A program made the position numbers and the translations under genes. A stretch of 64,000 nt of DNA from Nonomuraea sp. NBC_00507 (lineage in GTDB: Bacteria; Actinomycetota; Actinomycetes; Streptosporangiales; Streptosporangiaceae): assembly GCF_036013525.1 (NCBI RefSeq), contig NZ_CP107853.1, positions 62,001-126,000 on the forward strand, in the 5' to 3' direction. The notes under the pieces are model-generated. The model made no database searches. It had not been told where the DNA came from and worked only from the letters and a program-made list of their open reading frames with translations. How positions within the stretch are numbered: position 1 is the stretch's first letter; every line of letters starts with the position of its first letter. Shown here one piece after another: positions 53,504 through 61,789 of the stretch.

Positions 53504-54286
53504 ATGCGCTTCCCGGCAAATCATGATGTGAGAATGCTCGGCATGGCCCTCCAGATCACGACCCTCGCCGAGCGCCCGGAGCTCGGGGCGGCGCTGTGGA
53601 ACATGGACCACACCTGGCCCGTGTTCATGTTCCAGGATCCGATCGCCGATCTTTTCTACCCGTTCGCCGACACGATCTACCCCGAGTACGTGCTCGTGGC
53701 CGACGACGACCTCGACCCCGGCCGGCTGGTCGCCAGGGCATGCATGATCCCGTACCGGGCGGACGGGGACGAGCTGCCCGACGACGGCTGGGACGGCGTG
53801 GTCCGGCGGGGCTGGCTGGCCCGCCAGCGCGGCACGCGGCCCGACGCCGTCTCGGCCCTGGAGATCACCGTCCGCCGTGACCTGCAGGGCAAGGGCCTGT
53901 CGTCGATGATGCTCGCGGCGATGCGCGAGCGTGCCGCCCGCCACGGCTTCAGCGAGCTGGTCGCGCCGGTCCGGCCCAACATGAAGCACCTCGAACCGCA
54001 CACCCCGATGAGCGAGTACGCCTACCGCACCCGCGACGACGGCCTGCCGTACGACGGGTGGCTGCGGGTGCACGTACGCGCGGGTGGCAAGATTGTCAAG
54101 GTGGCGTCGCGGTCGATGACGATCGCGGGCACGCCGGCGGAATGGCGCGCGTGGTCCGGCCTGCCGTTCGACCGCACGGGCGCCGTCGAGGTGCCGGGCG
54201 CGCTGAACCCGGTGCACTGCTCGGTCGAGCACGACCACGCCGTTTATGTGGAGCCGAACGTCTGGGTCAGCCACCCGCTGGGCTAA
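53504..54286 (+). CDS. GNAT family N-acetyltransferase
   Basis: Up to 260 residues. The central part has LEITVRRDLQGKGLSSMMLAAMRERAA, the acetyl-CoA-binding motif A (R/Q-x-x-G-x-G/A) and its helix. A following strand, GFSELVAPVRPNMK, fits GNAT motif B. The N-terminal region has WPVFMFQDP, typical of a distinct actinobacterial subfamily. ATG 53504 is the first start, but ATG 53534 or 53543 are equally possible because no RBS is clear. The acceptor is unknown. It overlaps the PLP-enzyme gene convergently by 4 bp. Confidence 0.75.
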   Translation: MRFPANHDVRMLGMALQITTLAERPELGAALWNMDHTWPVFMFQDPIADLFYPFADTIYPEYVLVADDDLDPGRLVARACMIPYRADGDELPDDGWDGVVRRGWLARQRGTRPDAVSALEITVRRDLQGKGLSSMMLAAMRERAARHGFSELVAPVRPNMKHLEPHTPMSEYAYRTRDDGLPYDGWLRVHVRAGGKIVKVASRSMTIAGTPAEWRAWSGLPFDRTGAVEVPGALNPVHCSVEHDHAVYVEPNVWVSHPLG

Positions 54287-55434
54287 ACGGTCGTACGGCG
54301 GCGCAGCTCGGCCAGGTGAGGGCCGACGTCCAGGCCCTTCCCCACGGCCCACGCGTCATCGTGGTACGTCGCCAGATGCCGGTCGGCGGCGTCGCCGATC
54401 AGCGAGACCACGGTGCCGCTCTCGCCTCTCGCGCGCATGCGTTCGACCAGCTCCAGTGCCGCCCAGAGCGCGGTGCCCGAGGAGCCGCCCACCGGCAGCC
54501 CTGTCACCTCCCTGATGTGCCTGGCCGCCGCCACGCTCGCCGCGTCCGGCACGGGGATGACCAGGTCGACGAGGTCGGGGCGGAAACCGGGCTCGATGCG
54601 CGGCCGGCCGATGCCTTCTATGCGGGAGGGCATGCCGGTCGCGTAGTCGGGGGTGTCGAGAGTCCAACCCGGGAAATACGCCGAGTTATCAGGATCCGCC
54701 ACTGCGACCCGGCACCGGTGTTCCCCGCCAACCGCCGCTTCGTCGCTTGGCACAGGCCTCCCACCGACACCCGGCGCGGACCCCTCGGCAGAGCCCCCTG
54801 GAAAGGCGCCGTCGCCAGCCCACACGACAGAACCGTCGGCAGCGCTCGGGACGGGGCCATCGGCGTCGGTGCTCGGGGCAGGGGTGTCGGCTGGGCGGTG
54901 GGAGCGTAGCCAGTGGCCGAGGGTGGCGGAGGTCGCGCCTGTGCCTGCGCCCGTCACCACCCAGTCTGGGCTCACCTGGCCGAACAGCTCCTCCGCCAGG
55001 TCATGAGGCGCCGACCGGCCGAACTGGTCGAGAAAATGCCCGTCGATCTCCCGGGCCGCATCGTAGATCGCCAGCGGCGGCGTCACGAACCTGCACTCCC
55101 CGCCCAACGCCTCCACCGCCCGCGCCCGCGCCTGGCTGCGCTCGCCCGGCATGACCACGACGTACGGCAACCCGAGCCGCTGCGCGAACCACGCCTGCGC
55201 CACCGCGGCATTCCCGCCTGTCGCCTCCACCACGGTCGTGCCCTCGACGACCAGCCCATCGAGGATGGCCTGCCGGAACAACGCCCTGGCATGCCGGTGC
55301 CTCAGGCTTCCCGTCGGCTGCGCGGACTCGTCCTTCAACAGCAGCCTGATCCCGGGCGCCGGCACCGGAAAGTCGATCAACGGGGTCGGCGGCCCGGCCG
55401 CCAGGACGTCCAGCGCTCGCGCGTTCCAGCTCAC
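54283..55434 (-). CDS. PLP-dependent cysteine-synthase-like protein lacking the catalytic lysine
   Basis: The 383-residue protein has a fold type II PLP signature: KDESAQPTGSLRHRHAR (residues 34-50), EATGGNAAVAQAWFAQRLG, GAGTGATSATLGHWLRS and PVGGSSGTALWAALE. In relatives the motif is PTGS-L-K-HR with Lys bound to PLP. Here residue 45 is Arg (AGG), so the Schiff-base lysine is missing. About 55 residues (roughly 190-245) rich in Pro, Gly, Asp and Ser are inserted after the Gly-rich loop. Either this is a pseudoenzyme or decaying gene, or the base is a sequencing error. ATG 55434 is the start. Confidence 0.75.
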   Translation of the reverse strand: MSWNARALDVLAAGPPTPLIDFPVPAPGIRLLLKDESAQPTGSLRHRHARALFRQAILDGLVVEGTTVVEATGGNAAVAQAWFAQRLGLPYVVVMPGERSQARARAVEALGGECRFVTPPLAIYDAAREIDGHFLDQFGRSAPHDLAEELFGQVSPDWVVTGAGTGATSATLGHWLRSHRPADTPAPSTDADGPVPSAADGSVVWAGDGAFPGGSAEGSAPGVGGRPVPSDEAAVGGEHRCRVAVADPDNSAYFPGWTLDTPDYATGMPSRIEGIGRPRIEPGFRPDLVDLVIPVPDAASVAAARHIREVTGLPVGGSSGTALWAALELVERMRARGESGTVVSLIGDAADRHLATYHDDAWAVGKGLDVGPHLAELRRRTTV

Positions 55435-55457
55435 CGCTCCACCCTGTCAGGCGCTGA

Positions 55458-56002
55458 TCAGGAAGACAGTGCCTGTTCGCCACAGGCGAGCATCACACGT
55501 CCAGGTACGTCCGTTCGCCCGGCCCGAGCAGCCGGAGCCGGTGGCCGAACCCCGCGAACGCCTACTAGCGGCGATCGCGCCCCGCCCGCGAACAGCAGCG
55601 CCACGTCCACCGGCCCCACCCGCTCCGCGACGGCCCGCACGACGTCGAGCGAGGCGTTGTCGCCACTCACACCACCCACGTCGACGGACGTCCAGTTGGG
55701 CAGCCCACGCACCGGCACGCCCACGCGCTCGGCCGCCGCCCCTGTGGACAACACCAGCGGCGCGGACGTCAGATAGGCGCGCCCGGCTCTGTCCAAGTTG
55801 TCCGGGTGCTGGTCCCGGGAGAGCAGCACGACGTCCACCGGCCCGACCTCGTCGGCCCCGACGGCGGGACCGGCGGTCTTCGTGAGCGCCCTATTTCCGT
55901 GACCGTCAACGACACGGCGCCACGCCGGGTTTCCGCCCAGAGCCCGTCGTCGATCCGCCAGGTCGCCCGGTGGCAGAGCACGCGGAAGCCACCCCGGCAC
56001 AT
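55458..56002 (-). pseudogene. Decayed metallo-beta-lactamase-fold hydrolase
   Basis: Minus-strand frames between 56002 and 55458 carry separated pieces of a metal-hydrolase. First comes WRIDDGLWAETRRGAVSLTV in one frame. Then, in another frame, TKTAGPAVGADEVGPVD and VVLLSRDQHPDNLDRAG, and finally GPVDVALLFAGGARS. In intact relatives the metal site reads LSHDxHxDNLD; here the first His is Arg. The frames do not join, and the His/Asp segment normally lying between PNW and VSGD is deleted. The stretch therefore looks like a pseudogene that also fills most of the gap before the kinase gene. Confidence 0.6.
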
Positions 56003-56150
56003 CGTGGCAGCTCAGCGGGGTTTGGCGGCAGTTGACCAAGATGGACGTCCCATATACTGGCGCTGGACGTCACGTGCATACGAGAAGACATTCGTAAAGC
56101 TACTCATGGGTAGTTTTTGCGGATCCGTGCCATAGCGACAGAATCTCTTC

Positions 56151-58403
56151 ATGGCAACCTACGCTGCGCTGCGACCCGGAGATCCACAACGGCTGGGGGG
56201 CCTGGATCTCCTCGGCAGGCTCGGCGAGGGCGGCCAGGGCGTCGTATATCTCGCCAAAGACCATTCTGGCGGACATGTCGCGGTCAAATGGCTGCGGCCC
56301 GACCTGTCCGGCGACCACGCCAGCGTCGAGCGGTTCCTGCGCGAGGTCCAGGTGGCTCAGCAGGTGGCGCCGTTCTGCACCGCCGCCGTCCTGGGCACCG
56401 GAGTCGAGCAGGACCGGCCGTACATCATCAGCGAGTTCATCGAGGGGCCCTCGCTGCAGCGCGTGGTGCAGGAGGAGGGCCCGCGCGCGGGCACCGTCCT
56501 GCACCGGCTGGCCATCGGGACCGCCACCGCGCTGGCCGCCATTCACCAGGCCGGAATCGTGCACCGCGACTTCAAGCCGGCCAACGTGATCATCGGCGCG
56601 GACGGGCCGCGGGTGATCGACTTCGGCATCGCCAGGGCGCTGAACGCCACCTCCACCGTCAGCAGCACGGTCGTGGGCACGCCGTCATACATGCCGCCCG
56701 AGCAGATCATGGGGCATACCGTGGGCCCGGCGGCGGACATGTTCGCGTGGGCGAGCACGATGGTGTTCGCCGCCTCAGGGCGGGCGCCGTTCGGCAGCGA
56801 CACGATGCCCGCCGTGATCAACCGGGTGCTCAACCAGCAGCCGGATCTGGGCGTCCTGGACGGGATGCTGGGTGACGTGGTGGCCGCCTGCCTGAACAAG
56901 GATCCGGCCCAGCGGCCGACCGCCGAACAGGTGATCATGCGCCTGCTGCAGCACCCGGCGCCCAAGCCCGGCATGCTCGCGCAGGCCGCCGCCGAAGCGG
57001 CCCCGCAGGCGCCCTTCGCGCCGCCGTCCGGCCAGCCCTCGGGTCCGCAGCCGGGCCCGCCCACAGGTCCGCAGGCTGGCCCGCCGTCGAATCCTCAGTC
57101 CGTGCCGGTCCCCTATCCCGGCCACTTCTCGCACCCGGCGCCGGCCGCGCATTCCGGGCAGGTACCGCCGCCTCCCCAGCAGCAGTGGCAGCCGCCGACG
57201 CCGCGGCCCCCGTACGGACAGCCGACGTACGCGAGCATGTACAACCCGCCGCCGAAGAAGAGCAAGGCCCCGCTGATCGCCGGCATCACGGTGGCGGTCG
57301 CGTTGCTGCTGCTCGCCGGGGTGATCGTGGTCATCCAGATGGACAAGGCGGCGTCGGTGCAGGCGGGACCGTCCGACTCGGCGACGCCCGGTCGCACGCG
57401 GACCAGCACCAGCGCCAGCCCCAGCTCTGGCACCGGCACGGACGCCAGCGCCAGACCGAGCCCCAACCCGTCGTCCACGGCCGCCGTGCCGCGGACGGGC
57501 ACCAAGCAGACGCTCCCCGGCAAGGTCTCGCTGTACGAGAACCCGTCCGACGCGATCGTCCTGACCTCTTACGAGATCTTCGACAAGGCCAAAGACGACT
57601 GGATCGACTACGCGAGGGGCTCGCTCCGCGGCCCGTTCACCAAATACGCCGGCAACTGGGAGTCCATGGTCTCGCCGGACGGCCGCTACCTGGCCAGCAG
57701 GGGCAGACAGTACAGCGACGACGGCTACGACTTCATCTACATCACCGACCGGCAGTCCAGTGAGCGTACGACGATCAAGACCGTCAAGGAACCGCTGATC
57801 AGCAGCATCAGGGCCTGGTCGAAGGACGGCTCGAAGATCCTGCTCAACACGGAGCGGAAGACCGGGAAGGACAAGTGGATCTATCTCGGCTTCGTGCTCG
57901 TGGACCTGGCCACGAAGGAGGCCACCAAGGTCGACGTGTCTGACTCCTCTGTCCGCGACACGGCCTTCGGCTTCGACGGCGCCGACGAGGGCGTGGTCAA
58001 CGCCTACGGCAGCGAGAAGAACCGCGGCCTGCGCTTCTTCGACGCCCAGGGCAAGGCCACGCGCTCGATGCCGGGCATCGGCACGCTGTCGGCGGGCACG
58101 CAGGACATCTTCTCGCCGTCGGGCAAGACGTTCGTCACCAACTGCCCCAACGGCGGGGACGGCGATCATTGCATCTGGGACGCCGCCTCCGGCGAGCGCC
58201 TGCGCAAGTTCTATTCCGACTGCGACAAGGTGCTCGGCTTCTACGACGAGAGTCACCTCTACTGCTGGGAGCAGGACAACGGCCTCAACGACGAGATCCA
58301 GGTGATCGACTTCTCCGGCAAGCTGTTGCGCAAGCTGCTGGAGGTGCCCAACAACGTGGACTTCAGCCCCGCCTTCACCATCAATCCGCAGCGGGGCTCC
58401 TGA
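56151..58403 (+). CDS. Ser/Thr protein kinase with extracellular propeller-like domain
   Basis: The 750-residue protein has a Hanks-type kinase domain (about 17-275): GRLGEGGQGVVYLAK (P-loop), VAVKWL (Lys), HRDFKPANVII (catalytic loop), DFGIARA and GTPSYMPPEQI. A Pro/Gly-rich juxtamembrane stretch covers about 290-375. One membrane span follows (about 376-398, APLIAGITVAVALLLLAGVI). A Thr/Ser-rich linker then leads to an exported beta-propeller-like sensor (about 455-750: SPDGRYLASRGRQYSDD). Such kinases pair an outside sensor with cytoplasmic phosphorylation. TATACT at 56050-56055 may be its -10 box. It is 31 bp upstream of a propeller lipoprotein gene, so they likely share signals. Confidence 0.9.
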   Translation: MATYAALRPGDPQRLGGLDLLGRLGEGGQGVVYLAKDHSGGHVAVKWLRPDLSGDHASVERFLREVQVAQQVAPFCTAAVLGTGVEQDRPYIISEFIEGPSLQRVVQEEGPRAGTVLHRLAIGTATALAAIHQAGIVHRDFKPANVIIGADGPRVIDFGIARALNATSTVSSTVVGTPSYMPPEQIMGHTVGPAADMFAWASTMVFAASGRAPFGSDTMPAVINRVLNQQPDLGVLDGMLGDVVAACLNKDPAQRPTAEQVIMRLLQHPAPKPGMLAQAAAEAAPQAPFAPPSGQPSGPQPGPPTGPQAGPPSNPQSVPVPYPGHFSHPAPAAHSGQVPPPPQQQWQPPTPRPPYGQPTYASMYNPPPKKSKAPLIAGITVAVALLLLAGVIVVIQMDKAASVQAGPSDSATPGRTRTSTSASPSSGTGTDASARPSPNPSSTAAVPRTGTKQTLPGKVSLYENPSDAIVLTSYEIFDKAKDDWIDYARGSLRGPFTKYAGNWESMVSPDGRYLASRGRQYSDDGYDFIYITDRQSSERTTIKTVKEPLISSIRAWSKDGSKILLNTERKTGKDKWIYLGFVLVDLATKEATKVDVSDSSVRDTAFGFDGADEGVVNAYGSEKNRGLRFFDAQGKATRSMPGIGTLSAGTQDIFSPSGKTFVTNCPNGGDGDHCIWDAASGERLRKFYSDCDKVLGFYDESHLYCWEQDNGLNDEIQVIDFSGKLLRKLLEVPNNVDFSPAFTINPQRGS

Positions 58404-58434
58404 ACCATCCGGTAAGGAAAGCCGTGATGAGGTC

Positions 58435-60363
58435 ATGAAGACGCTGATCCGTACGGCCGTGACCGCCGCGGCACTCGTGACGGTGGCGGCCGCCTGCACC
58501 TCCTCCACGGGAGAGGCGCCGGTGCCCCCGAAGAAGACGGCCCTCGGGGCGGTTCGCCTGGTGGCCTACACCAGCTGCGACGACATGCTGGCGGGCCTGC
58601 GGGAGAAGGCGGCGGCGAACGTCGGCCCGTGGGGGTTCGGCGGCGTCATGCCGCTGACGGCGCGGGCGGAGGACACGGCGGCGATCACCCCCAACGCGAA
58701 GACGGCCGTCCCCGAGCACTCCACCACCAACGTGCACGAGGCCGGCGTGGACGAGCCCGACCTGGTCAAGACCGACGGCAACCGGGTGATCACGGTGACC
58801 GGCGGCACCCTGCGGGTCGTCGACACCGCCACGCGCAAGGTCACCTCGACGCTGAAGCTGACCGAAGGCGACGAGCGCGTCTTCGCCCCCGCCGACCTGC
58901 TGCTGTCGGGCGACCGCGCCCTGGTGTTGTTCCGCGGCTACGACGACATCATGTTCAAGGTGCGCTCGATGCTCCCGCTCGGCGACACCCGTTACGTGCT
59001 GGTCGACCTGTCCGGCGAACCGAAGGTCCTCAGCACGGTCAAACCCCAGGGCACCTACGTCGACGCCAGGATGGTCGGCTCCACGGTCAGGATCGTCACC
59101 CGCAGCCAGCCCGAGATCACGCTCCCGCAGCCCAAGGAGGACGCCTCGGAGGCCGAGCGCATCAAGGCGAACCAGGCCGCGGTGCGCCAGGCCCCGATCG
59201 ACGCCTGGCTCCCGAAGATCGAGATCACGGACGCGTCGGGCGCCGTCAGGAAGGACGCGGTCCGATGCGAGCGGGTCAGCCACCCCGCCGACTACACCGG
59301 CACCTCGCTGCTGACCGTGCACACGCTCGACCTGGCGCAGGGCGTCACCGCGACGGGCACCGACCCGATCAGCCTCGCCGCCGACGGCGACATCGTGTAC
59401 GGCACCGGCACGAGCCTGTACGTGGCCAGCAACCCGCGCTGGTGGTCGTTCCCGATGCCGATCGAGGACACCCCGGACGCCGCCCCGGCGGAGGAGCCCA
59501 CCCCCGAAGAGCCGAAGCCGACCCCCACGATCCCGCCGGAGGAGACCGAGATCCACCGGTTCGACGTCGCTTCTCCTGGACCGCCCTCCTACGTGGCCTC
59601 CGGCAAGGTCAACGGCAGGCTGCTGAACCAATACTCGATGTCCGAGCACGACGGCCACCTCCGCGTCGCCACCACGCTCACCTCGCCTGACGGCAAGAAC
59701 AGCTCCAGCACCGTCCACGTCCTGAAGGCCGACACCTTGGCCAAGAGCGGCGAGGTCGGCGGGCTCGGCGAGGGTGAGCGCATCTACTCGGTCAGGTTCA
59801 TCGGGCCGATCGGCTACTGCGTCACGTTCAAGCAGGTAGACCCGCTCTACACGCTCGACCTGCGGGACCCGGCGGCCCCCAAGGTGACCGGCGAGCTGAA
59901 GATCACCGGCTACTCGGCATACCTGCACCCCGGCGGCGAGGGCCGGCTGATCGGCATCGGGCAGGAGGCGAGCGAGCAGGGCAGGACGCTCGGCACCCAG
60001 GTGTCGTTGTTCGACGTCAGCGACCCCGCCAGCCCGCGCCGGCTGTCGCAGCTGTTCCAGAAGGACTCAGGGTCGGAGGCCGAGTGGGATCCGCACGCGT
60101 TCCTGTACTGGCCGAAGACGGGCCTGTCGGTGATCCCGTTGACCCAGCAGACCGAGTCGGGGGCGCTCGTCCTCAAGATCGATGACTCGGGTGTGTCGAA
60201 GCTGGGCATGATCAAGCACCCCGTCCAGGAGAGCCAGGACTACCAGCCCGGCATCCAGCGCTCGATGGTCATCGGCGCGACGATCTGGACGTTCTCCCAG
60301 GAGGGCATCCAGGTCAACGACGCCACGACGCTCGCCTCACAAGCCTGGATCCCGCTTCGTTAA
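58435..60363 (+). CDS. Beta-propeller domain lipoprotein
   Basis: The 642-residue protein has a lipoprotein signal: ALVTVAAACTSSTGEA, with the lipobox Cys at residue 21. The mature part matches the beta-propeller family (PF09826 type) with the hallmark STTNVHEAGVDEPDLVKTDG near residue 99. Repeated blades follow, such as YSVRFIGPIGYCVTFKQVDPL and LYTLDLRDPAAPKVTGEL. A Pro/Glu-rich spacer sits near residue 345-365. It is probably anchored outside the membrane and may be a ligand sensor or scaffold for the neighbouring kinase. The rho-independent terminator follows its stop. Confidence 0.88.
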   Translation: MKTLIRTAVTAAALVTVAAACTSSTGEAPVPPKKTALGAVRLVAYTSCDDMLAGLREKAAANVGPWGFGGVMPLTARAEDTAAITPNAKTAVPEHSTTNVHEAGVDEPDLVKTDGNRVITVTGGTLRVVDTATRKVTSTLKLTEGDERVFAPADLLLSGDRALVLFRGYDDIMFKVRSMLPLGDTRYVLVDLSGEPKVLSTVKPQGTYVDARMVGSTVRIVTRSQPEITLPQPKEDASEAERIKANQAAVRQAPIDAWLPKIEITDASGAVRKDAVRCERVSHPADYTGTSLLTVHTLDLAQGVTATGTDPISLAADGDIVYGTGTSLYVASNPRWWSFPMPIEDTPDAAPAEEPTPEEPKPTPTIPPEETEIHRFDVASPGPPSYVASGKVNGRLLNQYSMSEHDGHLRVATTLTSPDGKNSSSTVHVLKADTLAKSGEVGGLGEGERIYSVRFIGPIGYCVTFKQVDPLYTLDLRDPAAPKVTGELKITGYSAYLHPGGEGRLIGIGQEASEQGRTLGTQVSLFDVSDPASPRRLSQLFQKDSGSEAEWDPHAFLYWPKTGLSVIPLTQQTESGALVLKIDDSGVSKLGMIKHPVQESQDYQPGIQRSMVIGATIWTFSQEGIQVNDATTLASQAWIPLR

Positions 60364-60370
60364 GCCACTT

Positions 60371-60420
60371 AAGAGGTGTCGGCCAAAGGAATCGGCTCGC
60401 AGCGACCGGCACCTCTTTTT
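60371..60420 (+). terminator. Rho-independent terminator
   Basis: AAGAGGTGTCGG (60371-60382) pairs with CCGGCACCTCTT (60406-60417) through a 12-bp stem with one G-T pair, followed directly by T residues to 60420. It lies 8 bp after the propeller lipoprotein stop and closes the kinase operon. Confidence 0.9.
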
Positions 60421-60482
60421 ATGGACTTTTCCAGACAAATGATGAAAGCTTTACTGACAGTCCCTGTCGAGGAAGGGCTTTC

Positions 60483-61730
60483 ATGCGACCACTCACCCCC
60501 CTGCTCGCATTGCTCATCGGCGCTCTGGCGTTACCCCTGACGCCCATCCCCGTCTCTGCCACCGCACCGGACGGCACGTACATCGTCCAGCTCAACCCGG
60601 CGATGCGGGCGCCCCGCGGCGCCGCCCAGGACCAGGTGTCCCAGCACGGCGGCCAGCTCATCGGCGTCTACGAGCACGCCTTCAAGGGCTACACCGCCCG
60701 CCTGAGCGCGGCCGCCGCCGAGCAGCTCAAGCGCAACCCGAACGTGCTCAGCGTCGAGCCCGACGCCGAGGTCACCGCCTTCCCGCAGACCACGCCCACC
60801 GGCGTACGGCGGATCTTCGGCCCCGACAACCCGAACCTCGACATCGACGGCACCGACGACGTCCGCATCGACGTGGACGTGGCCGTCGTGGACACGGGTG
60901 TCGACTACACCCACCCCGACCTGAACGTGGTCGCACGGGCCAACTGCCAGGCCGGCGTCTGCCTCAACAACTCCGGCACCGACGACAACGGCCACGGCTC
61001 GCACGTCGCGGGCACCGTCGGCGCGATCGACAACGCGATCGGCCCGGTCGGCGTCGCGCCCGGCGCCCGCATCCACGGCGTGAAGGTGCTCAACGCCGCG
61101 GGCTCGGGCACCCTGTCCGGCATCGCCGCAGGCATCAACTGGGTGGTGGCCCGCGCCTCCACCATCGAGGTCATCAACCTGAGCCTGGGCTGCAACGGCT
61201 GTTCCAGCAGCGCGATCAACACCGCGATCACGAACGCGGTCAACGCCGGCATCGTGGTCGTCGTGGCCGCCGGCAACAGCCACGCGAACACCTCGACCTT
61301 CTTCCCCGCCAACCACCCCGACGTGGTCACCGTCTCGGCCCTGACCGACAACGACGGCCTGCCCGGCGGCGCCGGCGGCAGCACGCTGTCGTGCCGCAGC
61401 GAGACCGACCAGGACGACACCTCGGCGTTCTACTCCAACTACGGCGCCACCGTCGAGATCACCGCACCCGGCACCTGCATCTACTCGACGTGGCGGAACG
61501 GCGGCTACAACACGATCAGCGGCACCTCGATGGCCTCCCCGCACGTGGCGGGCGCGGCCGGCATCCTCACCTCGGGTGCCCGCAAGCCGACGACCAGGGC
61601 GGGCTCGCTGGCCGTCCGCAGCACGCTGATCGCCACGGGCAACTCCAACTGGACCGATGACTCGGGCGACGGCATCAAGGAGCCGCTGCTCGACGTGCAC
61701 GACTCCACGCGCTACCCGCCCCCGGCGTAG
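60483..61730 (+). CDS. Secreted S8 (subtilisin-like) serine protease
   Basis: The 415-residue preproprotein has a signal peptide (1-26) and an inhibitor I9 propeptide (about 28-100: TYIVQLNPAMRAP, SVEPDAEV). The catalytic domain has Asp in VAVVDTGVDYTHPDL, His in DDNGHGSHVAGTV, the oxyanion Asn in VVVAAGNSHANTS and Ser in ISGTSMASPHVAGAA. All four residues are intact. Four Cys suggest two disulfides, as in other actinomycete subtilases. ATG 60483 follows GAGGAAGGGC, a good RBS. It is probably exported and self-processed. Confidence 0.93.
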   Translation: MRPLTPLLALLIGALALPLTPIPVSATAPDGTYIVQLNPAMRAPRGAAQDQVSQHGGQLIGVYEHAFKGYTARLSAAAAEQLKRNPNVLSVEPDAEVTAFPQTTPTGVRRIFGPDNPNLDIDGTDDVRIDVDVAVVDTGVDYTHPDLNVVARANCQAGVCLNNSGTDDNGHGSHVAGTVGAIDNAIGPVGVAPGARIHGVKVLNAAGSGTLSGIAAGINWVVARASTIEVINLSLGCNGCSSSAINTAITNAVNAGIVVVVAAGNSHANTSTFFPANHPDVVTVSALTDNDGLPGGAGGSTLSCRSETDQDDTSAFYSNYGATVEITAPGTCIYSTWRNGGYNTISGTSMASPHVAGAAGILTSGARKPTTRAGSLAVRSTLIATGNSNWTDDSGDGIKEPLLDVHDSTRYPPPA

Positions 61731-61736
61731 CAGTCA

Positions 61737-61760
61737 GCGGGCGGCCTCCGGGCCGCCCGC
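61737..61760. terminator. Strong GC hairpin between convergent genes
   Basis: GCGGGCGGCC (61737-61746) pairs perfectly with GGCCGCCCGC (61751-61760) across a TCCG loop. There is no T-tract on either side. Its place 6 bp after the protease stop and 30 bp from the glpD stop suggests a bidirectional terminator. Confidence 0.75.
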
Positions 61761-61789
61761 ACCAAGCGGCCTGGACGGTTCGGTCATGC

